Shown: positions 12,255 to 23,787 of the stretch, in pieces
How positions within the stretch are numbered: the stretch's first letter is position 1
Layout: each line of letters starts with the position of its first letter
DNA from: Oehlia diaphana
Taxonomy: Eukaryota; Glomeromycota; Glomeromycetes; Glomerales; Glomeraceae
DNA: 64,000 nt
Assembly (NCBI GenBank): GCA_003833135.1
Contig: QZLH01000165.1
Location: 6,209-70,208, forward strand
Reading direction: 5' to 3'
Made by a program: the position numbers and the translations under genes
Notes under the pieces: generated by a model
Databases searched by the model: none
Seen by the model: the letters and a program-made list of their open reading frames with translations, nothing else
What the model was told of the DNA's origin: nothing

Positions 12255-12293
12255 TTTTAAATATTATTTATTATGTTAGAGAGATTTTATTTA

Positions 12294-12317
12294 TTTTTTT
12301 TTTTTTTTAAAAAAAAA
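12294..12317 (-). promoter_or_regulatory. T15A9 tract upstream of the helicase
   Basis: Fifteen T then nine A, 40-63 bases upstream of the helicase ATG. Poly(dA:dT) tracts exclude nucleosomes in fungi. The same arrangement precedes the other intact genes here. The rest of 12255-12732 is AT-rich spacer with no other feature. Confidence 0.45.
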
Positions 12318-12732
12318 GGATACTTATATCGAAAAAAATTTTTTTTGTTGATCAAAACGTGTGATACATAGTGATACAAGATTTTTGAATAAAAGTAATT
12401 CTCAAATTCGCATTAACCAGAAAAGAAATAAGTTAAGTATACAGCAGATTTTTTAATTCTGTTATTATCTATTTATTTTATACAAATTGATTATCCGATT
12501 TTCAATTTTCATTACACAGGAAAAAAAAAATTGAAAAATTGAAAAATTTAAAAATTTATTAAATATTTATATTTGTTAGAAGTATTGCTTAAAAGATAAA
12601 GAAAAAAAAATACAATATATAATATACAAAGAATATATAATATTCATATACAAAATTCGTTACGATTACATCTTCAGTAAACGGAATCCACCTATAGCAT
12701 TTGAATTTAATATAATCAATTTGTAATTTTTC

Positions 12733-15447
12733 CTAATTATTTTGATTTTTTTCATTTGGTACGGGAACCTACAAAAAATAAATCAATAAAACAGATTAAA
12801 AAAAAAAAAAACTACAATAAAAATTAAAATTCCGAAAAATTTTTTTTTCTTTTTTTTTTTTACGAAGTTGTAACATAAATAAATACCTTATTATCATTAT
12901 AAATATTCATTCCCAATTTTTGTAAAATTTCGATGGCTTTAGGTTGATTGGTTAAAGCTGCCAATCTTAAATATTTTTTACCTAATTCAACATTTTGTGG
13001 TACACCAAGTTTTCCATTTAAATATAAATCTCCAAGATTGAATTGTGCTGTAGAATTCTGATTTTCAGCAGCTTTGGTTAAATATTCAATAAAAACTTTT
13101 CGATCAAATTTAGAACCTTGATGACCAACTAAACTAAAAGCATAACGTAATTGAGCATCAGCTAAACCATCATCAGCAGCTTCTTTAAATAGCGTAGAAG
13201 CTTGCTTACGATCCTTTTGACCTGCATAACCTTCCCATAAATAATAACCTTTCCAATATTTTGCTTTTGTACTACCCAAATTTGTATGCTCACAAAATAT
13301 GTCCCATGCTTTAGTTGTCTCCTTTTTTTTATGAGCTGAGATACCATCATCTAAAGTAGGAATTTCTGGTATCGAATCAAGACTAAAATCATCTTCAAAT
13401 TCTGGTAAATCTTCTCCTCCCTGATCACTTACTGATACTGGATCATTTTTATATAGTGTTCCATCAAGATCTATTGTTTTATCCGGTTTAAGAGCCGGAG
13501 AATTACTCCTTGGATCATAATATTTTTGAGCCAATTTATTTAATTCCATAAATAAAAATTGAAGTGATGCTCTTATTTGTGGATCATCTTGCCAAGCTAA
13601 AGGAAGAAATGTTGGTTGTAATTAATTTAATATATTTAATTTGAATATTAAGTGTTCAAAAAAAAAAAAAAATCTTATGCTTACCCGCTACTATGATTTG
13701 TTTATATTCTTGTTGAAGTTCTTCAATTTCAGGTTTATCTCTACCAAATACAAGTCTCTCTCTTTTTCCAGTTAATACCCACTCTTTGATTCTTTCCATA
13801 TTCCAATTTTCGTAAGGAATTTTCTCAAATGCAAGCTCCCACAGTAACATTCCAAAGCTAAACAATTATTATTTTTAGAAAGATCAGAAATTCGAAATCA
13901 AAAAAAAAAGAAAATATTTCGCCTTGCTCATTTTTACCTAAAGATTTCGCATTTAGTATTGTATGGTTGGTCTTTTGCAAGTTTCAATTTTTCAGGAGCT
14001 AACCAATGAACAACATCTGTTAATTCTGTCATGCTTGTTGTGGCTGACGTTGTTAAGCGAGCATATTCGAATCCCGTAATTTTTGGTTCCAAACGTAATG
14101 TCATCATTATGTTTGCACATCGAATATCATGATGAAGAATTGAACAAGTGTGCAAAAATGTTATTCCACGACAAATATCAAGTGCAATCTGAACCTATTG
14201 TTGAAAGAATTATTTTCGTTATATCGCTTTTTCATAGCAAATTAAAGATATTAAATATTATTTACTTTTGATGGCCAAGCAATATCATAGGTATTGTATA
14301 CTTCTCTTAAGCTTCCTAATTCTGCCCACTCTACTACCATCACCATCTGATTATCTAAATGAGAAAGTCCATAAAATTTCAATATATTTGGAGAATCTCT
14401 TAATTTTCCAAGTATAGCTAGTTGAGCTTGTATTTTATTCGCTTGAGGTGAGTCGTCTTCAGGAATCGCCCTTGGTATACAAGCAACTTCCATAGCTTTA
14501 TAAGATTTTTTATAAATAAAGGGTTCCTTTTTACCACGACAATCTGTTTTCTTTCCAACTAAAGGGTCCATGATATCTTTTGGTTCAATTGTTGTCGCTT
14601 TAAGTGTTTCAGATATTGGTAAATCAGGCCTCCTTTGGTCCTTTAATTGGTCCACTTTGTTTTTCATAATAATTACTTCTTGAAGAACTGTATTTATTGT
14701 ATCATTTTGTTCAATAATACCACCTTGAATCTCTTTTAAAAACTATGACGAAATAAACGATAATAATTATGAGAAAAAAAAGTTCAAAAATAACAATCCC
14801 AAAAATTCCAAAATTCCAAAAATTCCGTACCGTAACAAAATAATAAAAAATTTTATTTTAAATACCTTGTTCATTTGAGCGATATCTTCGTTGAGACTTT
14901 CTTGATCAAGTCTTCTTTGTTCATCATTAGCAATGGCCATAGTAAAACTTAAATCGCTCATGACAGCCTCAAATTCTTTAATTAAATGATGAAATTTATC
15001 TTTAATGGCGGTAGCTTTAACATATTTTTTGAAACCTTGAATCTGTGATACATCCTTAATGAAAGATCTAATTTTTTTCATAACATCAACGAAACGTAAA
15101 AATGCTTTATAATATTCTGAATCTCGAAATTTACTTTCATTTTCTTGTTTACGCCTCTTTAAAGTTCTTATAGCCCAATCAGCAGTTTCAACTCTATCCA
15201 TCAGAGAATTGCAAATTTTTTTATTGTACTGCGCATCTTCATATATTTTTATACATTCACTTATAACTATTGTTACTGTCGCTATTAAAGGTACAAATGG
15301 TTTTATAGCATCTCCTACTGATCCTACAACTCCTAATACTTGTTTTGCTGTTCCACTTGTGCCTCCTATAGAAGCTGCACTATTAGCCATTGAAACGGCA
15401 CCTGATACAAAGTCTGTTGAATTTTCTATTGCATCTCTCCCTTTCAT
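12733..15447 (-). CDS. MLKL-like protein: four-helix N-domain, GFE pseudokinase, Sel1 tail
   Basis: Six exons (15447-14866, 14742-14266, 14194-13938, 13857-13685, 13596-12887, 12768-12733) give 744 aa. Residues 1-195 are helical, with a hydrophobic segment VPLIATVTIVISE (about 53-65), and resemble the MLKL/HeLo-like N-terminal bundle. Residues about 250-525 are a kinase fold: the VAIK lysine is lost (VACI, 280-283), the helix-C Glu is replaced by Gln, HRD reads HHD (374-376) with Asn381 kept, and DFG reads GFE (394-396), as in animal MLKL. KCEIFSFGMLLWEL (subdomain IX) is intact. An acidic linker and about three Sel1 repeats (about 600-720) follow. Predicted: catalytically dead switch that releases a membrane-active N-terminus. 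The cell-death role is inference from the family. Confidence 0.85.
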
Positions 15448-15518
15448 TTTTAAGTGAATAAAATTGCATTAAAAGAGGGCGAAAATTTTTTCTTCAATTA
15501 TCCCGTTATAAAGCAATT

Positions 15519-15530
15519 AAAAAAAAAAAA
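15519..15530 (-). promoter_or_regulatory. A12 tract upstream of the MLKL-like gene
   Basis: Twelve consecutive A on the plus strand (T on the coding strand), 72-83 bases upstream of the start codon. It is one-sided here, unlike the T-then-A tracts upstream of several other genes. Confidence 0.3.
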
Positions 15531-17665
15531 TTAAAATTTAAATGTTAAAAATATTCAGAAAAAGGAATAAGGCGACTTTTTATATCATGCAGTCCGGATC
15601 ATCAATTCCGACTTCGCTTATAAGTTGCGAAACACAACACAGCATTCAATCACGTGATCATGGCATATCTGATTAAACTTTAAATGAATTAATTGAGTTG
15701 CGTAACAAATTTTTTTCAGCCCTACGATTATGTATTGTAACATTAACATTGTCACATCTTATATGGAAGCTATTATCTATAGAAAGTATTAACGAAAAGT
15801 AAAGTTATAGGACATTTCTATTTAAGACAAAAACGACGGATTTTGGAAGTGTATTGTTTTTGGGGAGACAATATTACCGAATTCACGGTTCTGATATCAG
15901 GGGCTTGGTTAACCAAATCAAATTATATTTAAAGATGAACATTTTGCTATATATTCCATAAAATATCGTATATTACACTAATTTAATTTGGGTCATCAAT
16001 TATCAAATTATTCAATGAGTAATTATAATGATTTTCAGGTTCTTAAGAAGCTCGAATTGATTTATCAAGAGATATTTTGTGTTGCGAAGAGAAAGAGTTT
16101 TGGTTAATTATCAAATTTTACACATAAGTTGTAACCTTAATTATAGTAGATTTATCGAAAATTATTTATGCATTCCGTACCGAAATTAGATTAGTATCAT
16201 AATAAGGTTTACATTATTTTTTCTTCAAGTTATGAATATATAAAAGTCCAGAAAAAAGAAAATAAAAAAATTCTTAAATTGAAATTATCACTGAAGTCCG
16301 GAAAAATAACTTTTATCTGGGAGAGATCTTTTTAGTTTCTTTTTTTTTTAAGAACGTTATTTAATGCTTTAGGGTTAGGGAATAGGATTAGGGTTTGGGG
16401 TTTCGCTGGAGTTGTTAAATTTGATGGTGTCATTTATGTCATTTTTTGATTATAAATCAAATCAATTTGTAATAAGCTCAATAAACTAAACTCTCTCTTA
16501 TTCTCTTTTTTTCAGCTCCGGGTATACAGATCTATTCCGTATCAAGTTGATTAAAAGACTGAAATGAATAAAATATAGGACAAACCTTTTCGTTCGGGAA
16601 TATTTATTTAATCGTATTTTAAAATTATTAAAATAATATAAATAATATCTTTATTTATATGTATAATGTAGAAAGGTTTAATATTATTTAACGCGCTTAT
16701 CTATGCGTATAGATACCCGCTTTATTTGATCTCGCCAACCGTTGAAGAATTTCAGAAAACGTTAATATTGTCACCTCCCATAAAGTATCAAGATAACTAA
16801 CAATTATTTTGCGGCTAACTATAAAGTATGTATAAAAAGATTTTTACTTTTTGCAAAAAAATTAATTATTAGGATTACAGCTAATAATGCAGGGAGAGGT
16901 ATTAAATCTTTATGAAACATTTAACGAAAATTTGACCAAATAATTAATGAGGATTCTCGGAATTCCCTGAAATTGCAATCATAAGAATATTATAGTAATA
17001 AAATAACCATGAGGCGCTTGAAATAATTCCAGCCAGCATTCCGTAGTTCCGCCTTTTGACTCCCACTAATTTTTGCGAATTAGCTTGCTTATAAAATATT
17101 CAAATTTTACAATTTTTAGCCGAGTTGTTTAAGGTTATAAGAAGTTGCTAATTTCTCTCGTGATTATTAATCATAGAAATAATTTTATCTCATGTTTTAG
17201 AATCCGATAAAAACCCTTTTCTACTTGAATTATTATTAGATAATGTTTAAAAAACGATTTTGGTATGGGAAGTCTATTATCTACAGCAGCTTATAGATTG
17301 CTTTTTTTAGCTGATTTTTTATACCATTAAACGCTTTATTTAATATAGCATTTCCACATTGATAGCCTGCACATATTAATTAGTAATCAATAAGCAGCAA
17401 AAGATTAATTATAATTTCGGTCAATAATCAATATAAATGAAGTATTTTTAACTAGCATACAACTAGCATACATCAATTTATAAAACAATCAATTTAAGTG
17501 CTGAACTTAATGTACGAGTACATTACATACATTACAGTATTTACATGTTTTAATTATTACAATATATTATTAATTATTTTTTATTCTTATTAATAGTAAT
17601 TTCATGGTAATAAATAATTTATAATGTTTAATATATATAAATACGTATTATAAAAACTAAAACAT
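15531..17665. other. Intergenic, no gene recognised
   Basis: About 2.1 kb with stops in all frames and no obvious inverted repeat pair. A short telomere-like tract (16368-16400) is the only notable element. It separates the MLKL-like gene (start at 15447) from the stop of the 17666-18985 gene. Confidence 0.5.
16368..16400 (+). repeat. Short interstitial telomere-like TTAGGG tract
   Basis: The sequence reads TTTAGGGTTAGGGAATAGG then ATTAGGGTTTGGGG: three TTAGGG-type units and two variants in 33 bases. TTAGGG is the common fungal telomere unit. It is too short and degenerate to be a functional telomere seed. Confidence 0.55.
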
Positions 17666-18985
17666 TCATTCGATTTGTTCGGCAATGCGAACATGTTGAA
17701 AACATAAAGAAATATAAGCAACACCTTCAGAACATTCAGGGGGATCAGCTTTACCACTTGCCATTGAAACTCCAATTAATTTAAAATCATTATTTTTACC
17801 AATTGGACCACAACTAACTTTTTTAGAATCAGCTTTAATTCTATTTCCTAATATACCAGTAGATTCACCATTTGAAAAATGAAATTCAATAGCACAAAGA
17901 ATTCGATAATTAAAATATAAATCTACAGCAATAACGTAATTGTATTGATTCTTTAATCCACGAATTGTAGTTAAATGACCACCTTTAGAATTTCCCACAA
18001 GAGTACCAGAACGATTGTTATAAAAAAATTTAAGGGCATCTATAATATTATATTCATAAATATTTATACCTGTTATCATATCAGGTTTATCAGTACTAAG
18101 TTCATATTTTACTTCAGCATCATCTGATATATGAGTTCCATCTGGAAATGTATCTCTTCCATAAACGCCAAGCCATAAAGTACCAACGGAAGAAGGATTA
18201 GCAATTGTAGGATATTCATGATATCCCACTTTAAATTTATTTAATGTAAATGTGTACATATAAATTTTCATGAATTCTGCATTCGATTCATTAAATAATC
18301 TACGCTTTGTTCTATCACATACATTAACGAAAAATGATTTATTTGGATATGGGGTTTCTACAGGCATGTAAGAAACTGATCTTTTCGTAATCGTATCAAT
18401 AACTTCTCCAAATGCTTTTTTTTGTTCGTTTATTCCTGTTTTTATGATAATTTGTTGTTTACGCCATTCTTGCCATTTCGGATAAATTTCAACAAAGAAT
18501 TTAATGTATATATCAACTTTTTGATGTAAATCCATCTCCCATTTTTCATCCCATTTTTCACTAATTTCAACTTCAAATTTTTGTCTTTCTCTTAAAATAG
18601 TAAGATGAATTAAAGAAAATGTAATATTAATAGGAATTAATTGTATTACATTTGAATTATTAAACAAAATTTTATAAAGATTATTACATTGATCGACTAA
18701 ATTATTAATATAGCTATTACGTTTTTTATTCTCATAATCATCTCTATAAAGTATTAAAAATTGTAATAATCTTTTTAAATTCTTTTGACAATTTTTTATC
18801 TCTTTTTCTATTACTCCAGGTTTAAAAAGATCTTTGGAACGATCAGGTATTAAAGAGAAAATATCTGATTCATATTGAGGAAAAAATTCATCGATTAATG
18901 TGACTATGCATTGACCAAGATTATAATAATCTTGTGAAAATTCTTTAATATAATCGACGATTCTATCATCCCAAGTTTTTGACAT
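17666..18985 (-). CDS. Helical N-domain plus jacalin-like lectin protein; possible pore-former
   Basis: One exon, 439 aa, from ATG at 18985 (MSKTWDDRIVDYIKEF). Residues 1-195 are predicted almost all helical. The stretch ITFSLIHLTILRERQKFEV, followed by Trp- and Tyr-spaced helices (about 120-175), recalls helices 5-7 of three-domain Cry-type pore-formers; this is a weak, by-eye resemblance. Residues about 270-437 look like a jacalin-type beta-prism: DDAEVKYELSTD, then MITGINIYEYN, LVGNSKGGH, IEFHFSNGEST and FKLIGVSMASG at the family spacings. No signal peptide is seen, so it is probably cytosolic or unconventionally released. It lies 2.2 kb upstream of the MLKL-like gene on the same strand. 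A lectin-guided membrane-active role is inference; the fold assignment of the N-domain is uncertain. Confidence 0.7.
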   Translation of the reverse strand: MSKTWDDRIVDYIKEFSQDYYNLGQCIVTLIDEFFPQYESDIFSLIPDRSKDLFKPGVIEKEIKNCQKNLKRLLQFLILYRDDYENKKRNSYINNLVDQCNNLYKILFNNSNVIQLIPINITFSLIHLTILRERQKFEVEISEKWDEKWEMDLHQKVDIYIKFFVEIYPKWQEWRKQQIIIKTGINEQKKAFGEVIDTITKRSVSYMPVETPYPNKSFFVNVCDRTKRRLFNESNAEFMKIYMYTFTLNKFKVGYHEYPTIANPSSVGTLWLGVYGRDTFPDGTHISDDAEVKYELSTDKPDMITGINIYEYNIIDALKFFYNNRSGTLVGNSKGGHLTTIRGLKNQYNYVIAVDLYFNYRILCAIEFHFSNGESTGILGNRIKADSKKVSCGPIGKNNDFKLIGVSMASGKADPPECSEGVAYISLCFQHVRIAEQIE

Positions 18986-19047
18986 GTTAGAGATCGAAAA
19001 TTTTAGTTATTTTTATAAAGGGTTATAAATTTATTGAATTAAAGTAA

Positions 19048-19076
19048 TTTTTTTTTTTTTAAAAAAAAAAAAAAAA
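19048..19076 (-). promoter_or_regulatory. T13A16 tract upstream of the jacalin-like gene
   Basis: Thirteen T then sixteen A, 63-91 bases upstream of the ATG at 18985. It is the longest example of the tract type found upstream of intact genes here. Confidence 0.45.
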
Positions 19077-21153
19077 TTTGCAGAGGGTATTTTTGTTATC
19101 TATTTAATATGTTATCAGTAAAGATAATCCCTTAAAAGTTTCGACTTGTATTAGGCCATTTTCAGAAAACGTGGGAAATTTTGAATTTTGAAACCGTCGA
19201 TGAGTCGATCATTTTGACTATCATGTGATGTTATTAGACAATTGATCGATTGTTGCACAAGGAGGCATGTCATTTCTTTATAAATTTTTTATTTATCTTT
19301 TTTTGTCGCCTGGGCTTTATATTTTTTCACGTGTTTGGAACGCGATATAAAGAGCTCAAAACTTAATAATTTATGAGTAATTTAATTTCTCACTTTTTTT
19401 TTGATATTTGTATATTTGTACTACTAGAAGCCATTAGGAAGTTTATTTCGAATGCGTAGTAATTTTTTTTTTTTTTTTGATAAAAAGAAAAGTATTAATG
19501 ATATGAAAGAGACAATTAATTGAATATTTTCAATATTTTCACAAAATTTAGAAAGAATGAATTCAGAGTTATAAAGGTGTAAGAACGCATCAAAACTCAA
19601 TAGTCAATTAATAGTAAATTTCACGTAATTAAATTAACCAAAAACACTTTTTGTTTCACAGTAAATATAAGCAAATAGGTAAAAGCGACTGCAACATTGA
19701 ACATGGTATTATAAAATAATACTCTTTTCCGTCTAATATATTTTGATGCATCCACAATATTGTACATTAAGTAATGCAATTCTCTTGAAGTATCATAAAC
19801 TAAAATAACTAAAAAATATCTTACAATTAATTATTTCAAAAATTATTGGTATACCCATATTTACAGCCAATTTACAGCTTACTTTTATAATAATACAACT
19901 GCTAACGATATATAATAATCGCTACTTACGCCAACCAACCTTATTAATACCACCAAATTTGTGAAGGATAGACGGATAGTCTTGTTCATTGTTTATTACA
20001 AAGATAGTTTTTGTGATGAACAACAAATAAGTATAAATAATTCATTGTAATATAAAAGTAAATAAAGTAATTGGTCCATTTTACATTAAAGTAGCACATT
20101 TTAGTTTTTAGATATAGAATGAATTATTACGGTTGCAGATCATCCCAATTCAATCATGACAGAATTCAATTACTGATTGGTTTATTGACTATTGTTATTG
20201 AAAATTATAAAAAAAAAAAATTAATTATCGATATTATAATTCTTTATTGTATATACAGTATAGCATATAGTATGTAAATCATCCCTCTACAACAACCTCT
20301 AAAATTGAAGAATACCGACAATTATTTCACTGACAATCAATTTACCAACAGAGAGTTCACTGACTGGATCATTTTGCCGACAGGATTATTTCACCTAAAA
20401 ATCATTTCATCGAATTTTAAAGATCAACTTAATAATTATTATCACAAGGTTCTTTTTCTTTTTAGTGCTTTTTATTTAGTCTGAACTTATGAAATTTCTA
20501 TGATATAAAATACATTTTAAAGCACTTACTAAATACTTGTATAAAGTGGTTATTTTATTATGAAATGTTTTTTTGTAAAATTTAGAACTTATCGGTGAAG
20601 TCAGCGAAATGATCCTATTGGTGAAATGACCATCGTTGAAACGATTGTAGGTGATTTACGAATATTATTAAATTTTGCTGAAAATTTAAATATTTCTTTG
20701 ATTAAATCAAAGAATTTTTTTTTAAAAAAAGTGTGTATTACATTGTCAATAATAACACAATTTTTCTTGTTGCAAAATCACATTGATTATGATTCATATA
20801 CCTTACTTATATTTAATTATTTCAGCTTAACAGTTAATATTTTACATACATAATTTATTATCTAATATATCTTATTATTATACATATCCCACTCTCCTTA
20901 CTTAAAAATTTAAAATTTTAATAGGTGCTGTCGAAATTCTTGAATTACGGCAGCATTTACGGTCGTCGGCGCTACGGTATATATCAAAATTATTTAATAT
21001 GTTGTAATCGTATTACCGAATAATTCAAAAATTTTACTGCATTCTTAAAATATTTATCATAAAAAATGAAATGAGTAAAAGGTACATAGAAGAAAGGAAA
21101 AGAAGCAAAGAAAATTGAAAAAAATTAAGACGAGTTATAAATAATAATGCTTG
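19077..21153. other. Intergenic with one repeat cluster
   Basis: No gene recognised. A T-run lies at about 19463-19478. Repeats of the GGTGAAATGA type lie at 20326-20650 (separate entry). The short open frame at 20626-20853 begins inside that repeat and is Ile/Leu/Phe-rich, so it is not taken as a gene. Confidence 0.5.
20326..20650. repeat. Inverted GGTGAAATGATCC-type repeat
   Basis: The left block (about 20326-20400) carries TTTCACTGAC, GGATCATTTTGCCGACAGG and TTTCACC. The right block (about 20590-20650) carries GGTGAAGTCAGCGAAATGA then GGTGAAATGACC in the opposite orientation. The pair looks like the two ends of a degraded small element with no coding capacity. Confidence 0.5.
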
Positions 21154-21730
21154 TTATATATATAATTTTCCAGAGAATAAAAAGTCAACGACTATAATGT
21201 AGTTGAGCGTAAATGGATTCTGAGAAATTCCCAAAATTTCGGTTGAATTTTTTTTGTCGTTGTACTCAAGTTCAGCTGCAATCTATAAATGAAAATTAAA
21301 TTAATATATAGTAAAAACAACTAGGAAAATTAAAATAATATATATTTACCAACTTTAACTCATCTTGTGATAATTTTTCTGAATTAATTATTTCCTTTAA
21401 AAGAATTTTTATATCTTTAATTCTAAAAGATTTGCTTTTCAACCTGGCGGAATAATTTAAATAATCATCTTCGTTTATATACATTATTTCCTTAAAGTTT
21501 ATATAAGGTATCCACGGCAATTTTTTAATTTTTCTTTGTTTAGCAACTTCCAAGGATAATTCCTCGAAAAGATCAGATTGAAAGGAAGATACAGAAAAAT
21601 TTTTTCTTAGTTTTAATTCAAGATTTCCATAATTTTTTTTAGTGTGGTTTCTCGTGATTAGAGGAGAGGTAGATGAATTTTTTCTTAGTTTTAATTTATT
21701 CCCAACATTTTTACTAGTGTAGTTTCCCAT
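21154..21730 (-). CDS. Short kinase N-lobe relative (169 aa), no catalytic lobe
   Basis: Two exons (21730-21350 and 21282-21154; 67-base GT-AG intron) give 169 aa. The N-terminus MGNYTSKNVGNKLKL fits an N-myristoylation signal (MGxxxS/T). A basic, Ser-rich stretch with LKLRKN repeated three times follows. LPWIPYINFKEIMYI (about 76-90) and ILGISQNPFTLNYIIVVDF (after the intron) resemble the strand-1 and strand-4/5 regions of Rhizophagus-type kinases, but no glycine loop, VAIK lysine or C-lobe is present. The frame ends just after the hinge-like segment. It may be a truncated kinase, or a small adaptor or decoy that keeps only the N-lobe. Upstream it has a clean T/A tract. Expression is untested. 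Confidence 0.5.
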
Positions 21731-21788
21731 TATTATTGAAAATAATTTATTGTTTATTTTGTTTTATTTTATTTTATTTTATTTGTTA

Positions 21789-21813
21789 TTTTTTTTTTTT
21801 TTAAAAAAAAAAA
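21789..21813 (-). promoter_or_regulatory. T14A11 tract upstream of the N-lobe gene
   Basis: Fourteen T then eleven A, 59-83 bases upstream of the ATG at 21730, preceded by a run of TTTTA units (about 21757-21785). Confidence 0.4.
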
Positions 21814-21877
21814 GAAATCGAGCTTTTTGTAGAATTTCAATATCCTTACTTTTTTAGCTTTTTTTTATCGATTGCCC

Positions 21878-22119
21878 GATTTGGAATTGGGCAAACTTCG
21901 GAGTTGATGCACCATGTTTGAACACCAAATTGGTGCCTCAATACCAAACTGGGATAAAATTTAAAAGTTTGGGTTATGTTGCACCAGTGGTATTGGCCAT
22001 AATTCCGAATCTGGAACAAGGGATAAAAGTTGGATATTAGTGATTCCAGCCTCAAATTTGACCATTGGTCATACTGAGTCACTGTTTATTCCAACTTCAA
22101 AATTGCCCAATTTCAAATT
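21878..22119. mobile_element. Small TIR element (about 240 bp)
   Basis: The left end GATTTGGAATTGGGCAAA and the reverse complement of the right end, AATTTGAAATTGGGCAAT, pair over about 28 bases with mismatches. The open frame inside is a chance translation of the element. Non-autonomous; family not assigned. Confidence 0.6.
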
Positions 22120-23787
22120 AAGATAATGATTATTACAGTTAAACTTTTAATTTAATAATGATAAATTTGAGTTTTTTAATAATTTATTAAAAAGTATACT
22201 ATGTGATATCATCGTGACTGGACCTTCACAGTAAATACTTTTAAGAAATTCATAGATCTCGAGAAGTTCGAACAAAAAATGGATTAGATCATAAGTCGAG
22301 TCAAATGTGTTTCTTTCTAAAAAAAAAAAGTAACATTAATTATGTTCTCTGAAAGTAAAAACATAAAAACAAAGAAAAAATAGAACAAAGTTACCTTTGT
22401 TTGTTCAGGTAGTTTGTTTGTTAAGGTAATGTTTATTTATAATTTTATATTATTTTTGTAAGTTGCTATCACGGATTTAAATCCTTTAAAAGTTTTAGCT
22501 TGCAATTTCATAATTAGAATTTAATTTTAGCTCAATACAACTTTAAGCTTAATTTTATAATGATTGTTATTTATTTGAATTATTAATTCGAGAATGTCAT
22601 TGATAAATTTTTTTAGGAAATCAACTCAATAATGGTTAGAACAAATCAAAAGATTTTAGCCTACTTTATGATAAAAGAAACTAATGCTAATTGATTAAAC
22701 AATAGTTATTGCACGGGGGCGTTATGCTTTAATAAATGTATATATGTGGCACTTCGTGCCACGTTACCATAACGCCCTATCGAAGTTTATAAGTAGGAAA
22801 TATTATAAAACTTGGACATTTTGAGCATACTAAATAAATATATGGAATTGTCAATATAAAAAAAATAATGATCAATATAAAGTTTTCGTATTATATTCTT
22901 TTCCATATTAGTAAATATCTGATATTGATTAAGAATGAAAAAGTGATATTAACTTCTTTCACTTAAACCTTTAATGCTATTTATTAATCGTGACTCAAGA
23001 AGCTGGTCTTGGCAAATTGTTGCACAAAGTTATATCACACATCTTACCTTTTACCTCGCGCTTAAACAATGATTATAATGTGATATAATACTTTTAATCA
23101 AATTTAACCGGTAGATTTTACTAATGATAAAAATAATTACATACTTGCACATAATAAATTATTACTAAATCTAAGAATTCATTTCCCAACGGCAATTACA
23201 GCTTCTAATTATTTGAAAGATATTGAATATATTATAATTTAGGACGTTTGGAAGTTCAAGTGATGTATTGGAAGATCAGGTGATTAATTGCATCAGTTTG
23301 GTAAACAAGAGTTAATTATCTAATCATTATATAATAATTTATTAAACTAAAATGGTTTAGTAAAATCTTAAATTGACTACCGGTTTTACTGGTTTTCTGT
23401 TTTAGGACTGCATACAATTGCAGACCGGAGTAACTGGATTACAATTTTTAAACCGTTTTTGGAATAAAAATTGAATTATTCGTTACTTTATGGCCATAAA
23501 CAACTTCATGATACAAAGCACGGAGACATACTGTAATAAATAATTATATCATGAACACTCTTACGAACACTCAAATTTCAAATAATGTCGGATTCACGAA
23601 TTAAGTTATAATTATAGACGTTATTAGTCATGTGATCTTATTAGTCACGTGCATATTGGATGACATTCACTAACCGCAACTAAAATTTTCTGAACAATAA
23701 AGTGTGGTTTCAAATGAGTAGTAACATATAATCAAAATTTATATAACTTATGAATTGCCAGTCTCCTTATACAAACCGGTTTAAACA
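22120..23787. other. Intergenic, nothing but one hairpin
   Basis: AT-rich DNA with no gene recognised. It contains the compound hairpin at 22715-22777. Scattered ACCGGTTTT-type motifs occur between about 23380 and 23450. Confidence 0.45.
22717..22777. other. Compound inverted repeat with a GTGGCAC hairpin
   Basis: The outer arms GGGCGTTATG (22717-22726) and CATAACGCCC (22768-22777) are perfect inverted repeats. Between them GTGGCAC-TTC-GTGCCAC (22746-22762) is a perfect 7-bp hairpin. It is notably GC-rich for this region. It could be a structured RNA, a protein site or a relic of a small element; there is no direct evidence for any of these. Confidence 0.6.

Noticed and set aside
20626..20853. 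75-codon plus-strand frame
   Set aside because: It begins inside the GGTGAAATGACC repeat and has no domain or homolog-like pattern.
21846..22082. 78-codon minus-strand frame
   Set aside because: It spans almost exactly the TIR element at 21878-22119, so it is a translation of non-coding repeat.
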